Assembly (NCBI GenBank): GCA_017460915.1
Contig: JAFUAA010000042.1
Location: 1 to 64,000 of the forward strand
Direction of reading: 5' to 3'
Source: Bacteroidales bacterium
GTDB taxonomy: Bacteria > Bacteroidota > Bacteroidia > Bacteroidales > F082
Length of the DNA: 64,000 bases
The notes under the pieces were generated by a model. That model was not told the DNA's origin. It did no database searches and was given only the letters and a program-made list of their open reading frames with translations. The position numbers and the translations under genes were made by a program. Shown here piece by piece: positions 57,964-64,000 of the stretch (positions are counted from its first letter, which is position 1; each line of letters starts with the position of its first letter).

Positions 57964-58431
57964 ATGAACTACTTAAGTTACAGAACAGTAAGCGTCAACA
58001 AGGAAAATGCCAACAAGAAGTGGTATGTCGTCGACGCCGAAGGACAAATCCTCGGCCGTTTGGCCAGCGAGGTTGCCATGATTCTGCGTGGCAAAAGGAA
58101 GGCATGCTTTACTCCCCACAGCGATTGTGGTGATAATGTCATCATCATCAATGCAGAGAAAGTTGTCCTGACGGGAAACAAAATGACCCAGAAGTACTAC
58201 ATGCGCTACACGGGCTATCCAGGTGGCCAGCGTACCAGAACCGTGGCTGAGCAGCTGAAGCGCAAGCCCATCTTCGTCCTCGAACACGCCGTGCGCGGCA
58301 TGCTCCCGAAGAACAGACTCGGTGACGCCATCTTCAGGAACCTTTATGTCTACGAAGGTCCTGAACACAAGCATGAGGCACAGCAGCCCCAAGAACTCAA
58401 AATCAACACTCATAAGCAATACAACAAGTAA
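57964..58431 (+). CDS. rplM: Ribosomal protein L13
   Basis: The 155-residue protein has the L13 signature (WYVVDAEGQILGRLASEVA and VVLTGNKMTQKYYMRYTGYPGG). It is part of the 50S subunit. It lies 2 bp before rpsI, the usual pair. Confidence 0.95.
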   Translation: MNYLSYRTVSVNKENANKKWYVVDAEGQILGRLASEVAMILRGKRKACFTPHSDCGDNVIIINAEKVVLTGNKMTQKYYMRYTGYPGGQRTRTVAEQLKRKPIFVLEHAVRGMLPKNRLGDAIFRNLYVYEGPEHKHEAQQPQELKINTHKQYNK

Positions 58432-58433
58432 TC

Positions 58434-58820
58434 ATGGAAGTTATCAACGCTTTAGGTAGAAGAAAGACCGCCGTTGCCCGTATCTATATGAAGGCCGGCA
58501 GTGGTAACATTACGGTGAACAAGCGCGACTACAAGGAGTACTTCCCGACGAGCATCCTCCACTATGTGGTTGAACAACCCTTCATGCTGACCGAGACCCT
58601 CGGCCAATATGATATCAAGGTCAACCTCGACGGTGGTGGCATCAACGGCCAAGCCGAGGCCTTGCGCCTGGCCATCAGCCGCGCCCTCTGCGAGATCAAC
58701 CCCGAGTATCGTCCCACCCTGAAGGCCAAAGGTTTGATGCGCCGCGACCCGCGTATGGTCGAGCGTAAGAAACCCGGTCAGCCCGGTGCCCGTAAGAAGT
58801 TCCAATTCAGCAAACGTTAA
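58434..58820 (+). CDS. rpsI: Ribosomal protein S9
   Basis: The 128-residue protein has the S9 start (NALGRRKTAVARIYMKAGSG), GGGINGQAEALRLAISRAL, and the C-terminal GARKKFQFSKR, whose Lys/Arg tail reaches the P site. It is followed by a 106-base gap before rpsB. Confidence 0.95.
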   Translation: MEVINALGRRKTAVARIYMKAGSGNITVNKRDYKEYFPTSILHYVVEQPFMLTETLGQYDIKVNLDGGGINGQAEALRLAISRALCEINPEYRPTLKAKGLMRRDPRMVERKKPGQPGARKKFQFSKR

Positions 58821-58857
58821 GCCCTCAGAAGCCGAGCGATTTTGTTTAGTATCCAAA

Positions 58858-58896
58858 TTGCTGAGATTCTTGTCGAGACTACTCAGCGATTGTATT
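58858..58896 (+). promoter_or_regulatory. Hairpin upstream of rpsB
   Basis: GCTGAG (58860-58865) pairs with CTCAGC (about 58884-58889) in the gap before rpsB. It may be an S2-type leader or a partial terminator. There is no T run. Confidence 0.35.
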
Positions 58897-58926
58897 CAGT
58901 GAAAGTAAACATTAAAAAGAAAACAC

Positions 58927-59751
58927 ATGACACAAGTAACATTTGAAGAACTGTTGGATGCCGGTTGTCATTTCGGCCACCTCAAGAGAAAATGGAATCC
59001 GAACATGGCTCCCTATATTTTCATGGAGCGCAATGGCATTCACATCATCGACCTCTATAAGACACAAGCCAAGATGGACGAGGCTGCCAACGCCCTCTGC
59101 CAACTGGCCAAATCGGGCAAGCGCGTCCTCTTTGTGGCCACCAAGAAGCAGGCCAAGGACGTCGTCGCCGAACTCGCCCAGAAAGTCAACATGCCTTACG
59201 TGACCGAGCGCTGGCCCGGCGGCATGCTCACCAACTTCGCCACCATCCGCAAGGCCGTCAAGAAGATGACGGGCATCGACAAGATGATGCAGAGCGATGC
59301 CTACAAGAGCCTCTCCAAGCGCGAGAAGCTGCAAATCGAGCGTGAACGCGAAAAGCTCGAGAAGAACCTCGGTTCCATCGCCGACCTGAGCCGTCTGCCT
59401 TCAGCCCTGTTCGTCGTCGACATCATGAAGGAACACATCGCCGTGGCCGAAGCCCGCAAGTTGAACATCCCCACCTTCGCCATCGTCGACACCAACACCA
59501 ACCCCAACCTCATCGACTTCCCCATCCCGGCCAATGACGACGCTTCGAAGAGCATCGCCCTCATCGTCGGCAAGATGGTCGATGCCATCGAGGAAGGCAT
59601 CACCGAACGCAAGAACAACAAGGACCTCATCCAAGAAGAGGAAGAGGAAGAAGTTGACGAAGTGAAGGACAACAGCGAGGAAGAGGAAAGCAAGGACGAA
59701 CGCCGTCCGCGCAACAACCGCCGTCCGCGCAGACCCGTTGCAAAGAACTGA
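58927..59751 (+). CDS. rpsB: Ribosomal protein S2
   Basis: The 274-residue protein has FEELLDAGCHFGHLKRKWNP, FVATKKQAKD and IPTFAIVDTNTNPNLIDFPIPANDDA. The C-terminus is an acidic then basic tail (EEEEEVDEVKDNSEEEES...RRPRNNRRPRRP), longer than in E. coli and common in Bacteroidota. Confidence 0.95.
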   Translation: MTQVTFEELLDAGCHFGHLKRKWNPNMAPYIFMERNGIHIIDLYKTQAKMDEAANALCQLAKSGKRVLFVATKKQAKDVVAELAQKVNMPYVTERWPGGMLTNFATIRKAVKKMTGIDKMMQSDAYKSLSKREKLQIEREREKLEKNLGSIADLSRLPSALFVVDIMKEHIAVAEARKLNIPTFAIVDTNTNPNLIDFPIPANDDASKSIALIVGKMVDAIEEGITERKNNKDLIQEEEEEEVDEVKDNSEEEESKDERRPRNNRRPRRPVAKN

Positions 59752-59755
59752 TTTT

Positions 59756-59826
59756 TAGCTTCTGGCTCCTGGCTTTTGGCCACTGGCATGAAGCTGCCAA
59801 TAGCCAAAGGCCAGCAGCCAGAGTTT
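59756..59826. repeat. Intergenic repeat TGGCTCCTGGCTTTTGGCC...GGCCAGCAGCCAGAG
   Basis: AGCTTCTGGCTCCTGGCTTTTGG and CCAAAGGCCAGCAGCCAGAG are imperfect inverted arms between rpsB and tsf. It is of the same style as the AAGCAGTAAGC repeat before clpP. Confidence 0.55.
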
Positions 59827-59858
59827 TTATAAAACATAATCTTAGAAAGGAAAACAAA

Positions 59859-60851
59859 ATGAATATTACCGCTTCTCAAGTTAACGAACTGAGACAAATG
59901 ACGGGCGCCGGCATGATGGACTGCAAGAAGGCCCTCGTCGAGACCGATGGCGACATCCAGGCCGCTATCGACATCCTCCGCAAGAAGGGTATGGCCAAGG
60001 CCGCCAAGCGTGCCGACCGCAACGCCAGCGAAGGCTGCGTGCTGTCGAAAGCCACCGAGGATAACAAGTACGCCGCCATCATCATGGTGAACTGCGAGAC
60101 CGATTTCGTGGCCAACAACGCCGACTTCGTGAAGTTCACGAAGGACGTCCTTGATATGGCTGTCGCCAACCGTGTGAAGGACATCGAAGCCCTGAAGGCC
60201 ATGACCCTCGATGGTCAGACCGTTGAGGCTCTCGTCGCCAACCAAAGCGCCGTCACGGGCGAAAAGACCGAATTGGGCGCTTTCAAGGTTTTGGAAGGTG
60301 CCTACGTCGCCAACTACAACCACCCTGGCAATCGCCTGGCTACCATCGTTGAGATGAACAAGGCTTTCGACAAAGTCGAGGAAGTGAGCCATGAGGTGTG
60401 TATGCACGTCGCCGCCATGAACCCGCTTTCGGTGAGCGAGGCCTCCATCCCGCAAGAGGTGAAGGACCGCGAGTTTGCCGTTGCCGTCGACAAGACCAAG
60501 GAAGAGCAAATCGCCAAGGAAGTGGAGAAAGCCCTCCGCAAGGCTGGCATCAACCCCAACCATGTGGACAGCGATGACCACATCAACTCGAATATCACCA
60601 AGGGTTACATCACCGAGGAGCAAGGCGCTATGGCTCGCGAAATCAAAGCCACGGTGCCTGGCACGGTGCAACTCAACGAAGGCATGATTCAGAACATCGC
60701 CAAAGGCCGTCTGAACAAGTTCTTCAAGGAGAGCTGCCTGCTCAACCAAGTCTCTCTGGTCGCCGACCCGAAGACCGTCGCCGAATACATCCAGGCTGCC
60801 GACAAGGAAGCCACGGTGTGCAACTTCGTGCGTATCAAATTGGGCGAATAA
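59859..60851 (+). CDS. tsf: Elongation factor Ts
   Basis: The 330-residue protein has the N-terminal UBA-like domain (LRQMTGAGMMDCKKALVETDGD) and the core KYAAIIMVNCETDFVANN, which drives nucleotide exchange on EF-Tu. The next parts (VCMHVAAMNPLSVS and CLLNQ) are typical. It is longer than E. coli EF-Ts, as usual in Bacteroidota. Confidence 0.95.
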   Translation: MNITASQVNELRQMTGAGMMDCKKALVETDGDIQAAIDILRKKGMAKAAKRADRNASEGCVLSKATEDNKYAAIIMVNCETDFVANNADFVKFTKDVLDMAVANRVKDIEALKAMTLDGQTVEALVANQSAVTGEKTELGAFKVLEGAYVANYNHPGNRLATIVEMNKAFDKVEEVSHEVCMHVAAMNPLSVSEASIPQEVKDREFAVAVDKTKEEQIAKEVEKALRKAGINPNHVDSDDHINSNITKGYITEEQGAMAREIKATVPGTVQLNEGMIQNIAKGRLNKFFKESCLLNQVSLVADPKTVAEYIQAADKEATVCNFVRIKLGE

Positions 60852-60861
60852 CACAATATGT

Positions 60862-60889
60862 GTAGAGACGTAGCGCGCTACGTCTGTAC
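60862..60889. repeat. GTAGAGACGTAGCGCGCTACGTCTGTAC palindrome
   Basis: A near-perfect 28-base palindrome just after the tsf stop, of the GTAGAGACG family. Confidence 0.75.
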
Positions 60890-60896
60890 CAAAATG

Positions 60897-60934
60897 AAAA
60901 CAGCGCATTCCAAATTTTGGAGTGCGCTGTTTTT
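60897..60934 (+). terminator. Terminator of the rplM-tsf region
   Basis: AAACAGCGCATTCCAAA (from about 60898) pairs with TTTGGAGTGCGCTGTTT and ends in a T run (TTTTTGG). Confidence 0.85.
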
Positions 60935-60955
60935 GGTTTGTATCGGGAAATAGTT

Positions 60956-60964
60956 TACCTTTGC
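60956..60964 (+). promoter_or_regulatory. Promoter -7 box TACCTTTGC for the hexosaminidase
   Basis: A TAnnTTTGC box 17 bases before the ATG at 60982. It supports that start over the upstream ATG at 60922. Confidence 0.65.
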
Positions 60965-60981
60965 CCCAAAAATCCATCATC

Positions 60982-63111
60982 ATGAATAAACTATCCATTC
61001 TTTGCATTGCTGCGCTGTTGCTTTCGGCATGCACTAAAAGCATTCCTCAAGCCGACTACGACATCATCCCGCAACCCAAAGAGGTGCGATTGGAAGACGG
61101 CAAATCCTTTATGTTGCAGCCTTCGACGATAATCCATTACGAAGAAGGCCTGGAACGCGAAGCGCAGTTCCTCAGTGAATATGTGAACGACATTACGAGC
61201 TTTGCCATGGATGTGCAAGCCTACCAAGGCCAGCCCGATGGCATTGTGCTGAAAGTCGTTCCAGAAAATTTTGACCAAGCCGAAGCCTACGAAATCAACA
61301 TCACGCCGGAGCAAATCACGATTACTGGTGCCGATGCGGCGGGTGTCTTTTACGGTATCCAAACCCTGCGCAAGAGTCTGCCGTTGTCCCCCTCTGGGGG
61401 GGGAGGGGGGAGTAAAACGGCAGTCCCTTGCGCCACCCTCCGCGACTACCCCAACTTCGCCTATCGCGCCATGCACCTCGACCCTTGCCGCCATTTCATG
61501 GACTTGGACTCGGTGAAGATTTATATCGACATGTTGGCCATGCACAACATGAACCAGTTTCATTTCCACATCAGCGACGACCAAGGCTGGCGCGTGGAAA
61601 TCAAGAAACATCCTGAGTTGACGGAGATTGGTGCCTATCGCAACGGAACCGTTATCGGGCACAACGGGAATTTGTATGACACCATCCGCCACGGCGGTTT
61701 CTACACCCAAGACGAGCTCCGCGACCTCGTCCAATATGCCGCTGAGCGTCATATCAACATCATCCCCGAAATCGACTTGCCAGGTCATATGCAGGCGGCG
61801 TTGGCCACCTATCCGCAATTGGGCTGCACGGGCGGTCCCTATGAGGTGTGGCGGCGCTGGGGCGTCTCCGAAGAGGTGCTTTGCGCAGGCAACGAGGAAG
61901 CCATGCTCTTCCTTGAAGAAGTGCTCAACGAGGTGATGGACATCTTCCCATCGCCTTACATCCACATTGGCGGCGACGAATGCCCCAAGGTGCGTTGGGA
62001 GCAATGCCCGAAGTGTCAAGACAAGATTAAAGAGCTGGGTATCAAGGGTGACGAACGCTTCTCGAAGGAAGACTATCTGCAAAGCTATGTGATGAACCGC
62101 ATGGCGAAGGTGGTGGAGGCACGCGGACGTCGTGTTATTGGCTGGGACGAGATTCTGGAAGGCAACGTCTCCGAAACGGCCATCATCATGAGCTGGCGGG
62201 GCACCGAAGGCGGCATAGAGGCGGCTCGCAAGGGCCACGACGTGATTATGGCGCCGTCGTCCTATCTCTATTTCGACTATTACCAAAGCGAGGACATCGC
62301 CAACGAGCCTTCGTGCATCGGCGGCTACTTGCCCGTGGAGCGTGTATACAGTTTCCAGCCGTTGCCCAAGGAGCTCACCCCTGAACAACAGAAACACATC
62401 ATCGGCGTGCAGGCCAACATCTGGACGGAATATATCGCTTCGTCCCGTCATGTGCAATATATGGCCATGCCGCGTATGGACGCCTTGGCCGAGTTGCAGT
62501 GGAACAATCCCGAGGAGCGCGACTTCGATGCTTTTGTGGAGCGTTGCCGCAAGATGGCGCAATTGTACGACCTGTACCATTACAACTACGCCAAGCACAT
62601 CTTCAACCCGCAAGTCTGGACGGATACCGTAGCGCCCAATTTGGCTACGCGCAAACCCATCACCTTGCGCGAACAACCCAATGAGCAATATGCATATAAT
62701 GGTGCGCCCGTGCTCAACGATGGTGAATTGGGTAGGAGTTCCTATAACTCAGGGCGTTGGCTCGGCTTCTGGGGCAAGACCTTGGATGCTGTCGTCGACT
62801 TGGAGCAGTCCGCCGAGATGACCCATGTCCGTTTCCGCGCCCTTATTAATAAAGGTGCTTGGATTTACAACCCGAGCGAATCCAAGGTGCTCGTCTCGGA
62901 TGATGGCGAGAACTTCCGCGAGGTGGCCCAACAGTCCATCCCGATTTCCACTTGGAGCGACAAAGACGGCATCTTCACTTATGAACTGGAGTTTGAACCC
63001 GTCACCGCAAAGTTTGTGGAAGTGGTCGTCAAAGGCCACGACTTGCCCGAAGATCACGATGGCTTCGGCCATCCCGCTTGGGTTTTCGTGGATGAGATTG
63101 AGGTATGGTAA
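60982..63111 (+). CDS. Beta-N-acetylhexosaminidase lipoprotein, GH20
   Basis: The 709-residue protein has a lipoprotein signal (LSILCIAALLLSAC). An N-terminal GH20b domain precedes the catalytic barrel: FHFHISDDQGWRVE, PEIDLPGHMQAAL, and HIGGDECPKVRWE with the catalytic Asp-Glu pair; W at EILEGN...SWRGTEGG lines the site. A C-terminal domain (LNDGELGRSSYNSGRWLGFWG...) resembles a discoidin-type carbohydrate-binding part. It releases GlcNAc or GalNAc from glycans at the cell envelope. A G-rich repeat lies in frame at 61388-61412 (LSPSGGGGGSKTA). Confidence 0.9.
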   Translation: MNKLSILCIAALLLSACTKSIPQADYDIIPQPKEVRLEDGKSFMLQPSTIIHYEEGLEREAQFLSEYVNDITSFAMDVQAYQGQPDGIVLKVVPENFDQAEAYEINITPEQITITGADAAGVFYGIQTLRKSLPLSPSGGGGGSKTAVPCATLRDYPNFAYRAMHLDPCRHFMDLDSVKIYIDMLAMHNMNQFHFHISDDQGWRVEIKKHPELTEIGAYRNGTVIGHNGNLYDTIRHGGFYTQDELRDLVQYAAERHINIIPEIDLPGHMQAALATYPQLGCTGGPYEVWRRWGVSEEVLCAGNEEAMLFLEEVLNEVMDIFPSPYIHIGGDECPKVRWEQCPKCQDKIKELGIKGDERFSKEDYLQSYVMNRMAKVVEARGRRVIGWDEILEGNVSETAIIMSWRGTEGGIEAARKGHDVIMAPSSYLYFDYYQSEDIANEPSCIGGYLPVERVYSFQPLPKELTPEQQKHIIGVQANIWTEYIASSRHVQYMAMPRMDALAELQWNNPEERDFDAFVERCRKMAQLYDLYHYNYAKHIFNPQVWTDTVAPNLATRKPITLREQPNEQYAYNGAPVLNDGELGRSSYNSGRWLGFWGKTLDAVVDLEQSAEMTHVRFRALINKGAWIYNPSESKVLVSDDGENFREVAQQSIPISTWSDKDGIFTYELEFEPVTAKFVEVVVKGHDLPEDHDGFGHPAWVFVDEIEVW
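61386..61412. repeat. G-rich repeat with G8 and G6 runs inside the GH20 gene
   Basis: CCCCCTCT followed by eight G, A and six G. It encodes SPSGGGGGS in a loop between the GH20b domain and the catalytic barrel. Runs of this length are prone to slippage. Confidence 0.6.
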
Positions 63112-63155
63112 GCGGTCGTTGGGCCTATCAAAATGCTGTATTAGAAAAGTATCGG

Positions 63156-63174
63156 CCCTTCGACAGGCTCAGGG
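63156..63174. repeat. CCCTTCGACAGGCTCAGGG repeat
   Basis: The canonical form of the family seen at 33931, 43155 and 46860, here between genes. Confidence 0.75.
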
Positions 63175-63418
63175 CTCTTAGTTGGCTTAATGACCCTCGC
63201 GGAAACGGGGAAGTGGGTGAAGGAGTAAAAAAGAGTAAGTATATTTTGCCAACCATTTTAGCCTTTTGTTTTTTTTCTAATTTTGCACCAATTATGGCAG
63301 TTCAACGAGTCGCTTTCGAAAATGAATTGAATGTAGGCTCGTGATTGGCTTTGAAAATAATATTTGTAATGATGTGACAGAGTAAATAGTATATTGAAAT
63401 TATAAACGCCCTTCTTGT

Positions 63419-63526
63419 TACTGGAATCTGGACAATTTCATTTATGATGCGAGGGCACACTGGTTTACGCTTAAGCGTGAATTGTTCGTGTTTGTTCGCA
63501 TCATTTGGAAGTCCAGATCCACAGTA
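63419..63526. repeat. Imperfect inverted repeat of about 108 bases
   Basis: TACTG..ATCTGGAC and ATGATGCGA on the left pair with TCGCATCAT and GTCCAGAT..CAGTA on the right. The centre holds the perfect palindrome ACGCTTAAGCGT (63467-63478). It lies before the LytTR gene; it may be a structured RNA, a regulator site or a miniature element. Confidence 0.5.
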
Positions 63527-63598
63527 GCACAAGCCATAAATGAATAGTTCACGCTTTTGTTTGTGGTGGAAAAAAGGTCGAAACCAAACTTCTCTAAT

Positions 63599-63907
63599 AT
63601 GAAAAACGGCACTTCACCTTCCATGTTTATTGCAGATCGAAAACATCTGGTTAAGATTGAGATAGAGGATATCCTTTATGTAGAATGCGATTGCTATAAT
63701 TGTACTTTAGTAATGTTGGATGGCTCAAGATTTAGCATAACGAAGCCATTGTCGTATTTTGAATCGAAATTGCCTCGGTGTTTTTTTTATAGGGTAAGCC
63801 GTGGCTGTATGGTGTGTGTAAGACATATAGTGTCGATAAAGAATTGTGGAAATAATGCATACTACCCGTTGGCGGAATTAAAAAAGTGTCAAAAGGCGAT
63901 GGGATAA
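63599..63907 (+). CDS. LytTR-domain DNA-binding protein (short, no receiver domain)
   Basis: The start is taken at ATG 63599 (MKNGTSPSMFIADRKHLVKI); a TTG at 63557 is possible. The 102-residue protein is a LytTR domain: KIEIEDILYVECDCYNCTLVML, FSITKPLSYFESKLP, FYRVSRGCMVCVRHIVSIKN. The last strand and helix, normally ending in L.DG..IPVS, are replaced by NAYYPLAELKKCQKAMG, so the end may be altered. It would act as a simple transcription regulator. No sensor gene is visible. Confidence 0.75.
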   Translation: MKNGTSPSMFIADRKHLVKIEIEDILYVECDCYNCTLVMLDGSRFSITKPLSYFESKLPRCFFYRVSRGCMVCVRHIVSIKNCGNNAYYPLAELKKCQKAMG

Positions 63908-64000
63908 ATGGATAAAAAGATGTACATATTATTGGCTTTCAGTAATTTTGTGGTTGAAATCAAAAGTAAACCACAAGAAAGCCCCATGTACAACTTTTGC
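63908..64000 (+). CDS. Possible start of a further gene, cut by the window edge
   Basis: From ATG 63908 a frame MDKKMYILLAFSNFVVEIKS runs to the end. A TAATTTTGT box at about 63950 followed by an ATG at 63986 (MYNFC) offers a second possible start. Too short to identify. Confidence 0.25.
   Translation, partial: MDKKMYILLAFSNFVVEIKSKPQESPMYNFC

Larger units (their letters stand above)
63112..63598. other. AT-rich intergenic region with repeat, promoter box and long hairpin
   Basis: It holds a CCCTTCGACAGGCTCAGGG repeat (63156-63174), a TAATTTTGC box (about 63279-63287) followed only by a 16-codon frame (MAVQRVAFENELNVGS), and the imperfect hairpin at 63419-63526. No further gene is supported. 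Confidence 0.45.

Noticed and set aside
59301-61043. Long minus-strand frame opposite rpsB-tsf
   Set aside because: Both ribosomal genes are certain; no promoter or domain supports the antisense frame.
63419-63526. attC recombination site
   Set aside because: The needed R' and L' box core (GTTRRRY) was not found at the arm ends, and no cassette array follows.

Overview
The window looks like a chromosomal segment of an uncultured Bacteroidales (Bacteroidota). Reasons: many genes have a TAnnTTTGC promoter box instead of a sigma70 box with a Shine-Dalgarno site; there is a complete Bat (Bacteroides aerotolerance) operon; two proteins end in type IX secretion (T9SS) C-terminal sorting domains; GldA, GLPGLI-family proteins, a LytTR protein and a TonB-receptor-like protein are present. 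TAA, TAG and TGA all end ordinary genes, so the standard bacterial code applies. Housekeeping regions are moderately GC-rich. Three AT-rich stretches (about 1-4.6 kb, 48-54 kb and 63.1-64 kb) look like accessory DNA.

Layout. 1-7.3 kb is a decaying accessory region: the end of an IS30-type transposase, an AAA/DUF234 ATPase with a frameshifted N-terminus, an RloC/PrrC-like AAA_13 ATPase cut by one in-frame TAG, a 5'-truncated BspA-like leucine-rich surface protein, and a remnant of a second DUF234 ATPase. 7.4-12.1 kb (minus strand) holds a 1087-residue multidomain iron-sulfur/FAD oxidoreductase and an aspartokinase. 12.3-21.8 kb is the moxR-DUF58-hyp-batA-batB-batC-batD-batE locus, with an unusual BatC that carries extra beta-repeat domains. 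22-38.7 kb holds a secreted T9SS propeller protein, a biotin-dependent carboxylase alpha chain with an acyl-CoA dehydrogenase, a DUF4143 ATPase, an M49-type lipoprotein peptidase, a pentapeptide-repeat membrane protein, an oligopeptide ABC ATPase, small lipoproteins, an M64 peptidase and CvpA. 38.8-47.9 kb holds tRNA-Leu-tig-clpP-clpX, an oligopeptide permease, tRNA-His, ruvX, def, a TPR lipoprotein, metK with a candidate SAM-II-like leader, and gldA. 57.9-60.9 kb is rplM-rpsI-rpsB-tsf, followed by a GH20 hexosaminidase lipoprotein. The right edge has a long imperfect hairpin and a LytTR protein.

The most striking part is 48.0-55.1 kb. Four tandem cassettes share a near-identical promoter, a leader with a short Trp-rich open frame (MTTRRLHT...), and a gene beginning with an almost invariant signal peptide (MKKLVRK...FVL.F.GLF). 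In units 1-3 that signal peptide leads to a small cysteine-rich secreted peptide of diverged sequence, followed by a GLPGLI-family protein. In unit 4 the same start is fused to a lipoprotein whose C-terminus has the cysteine spacing of fulvocin C-related bacteriocins, followed by a membrane thioredoxin (CGTC) protein. The 3' ends of a lost small-peptide gene and a lost GLPGLI gene are still readable before the TonB-receptor-like gene, so cargo appears to have been swapped into a conserved frame. I infer a locus that diversifies secreted disulfide-rich, possibly bacteriocin-like, peptides together with partner envelope proteins.

Several families of short dispersed palindromes (GTAGAGACG...CGTCTC, CCTTCGACAGGCTCAGG, AGCCCCGAAGGGGCGAC and G-rich types) lie between genes, and several copies sit in frame inside coding sequences.
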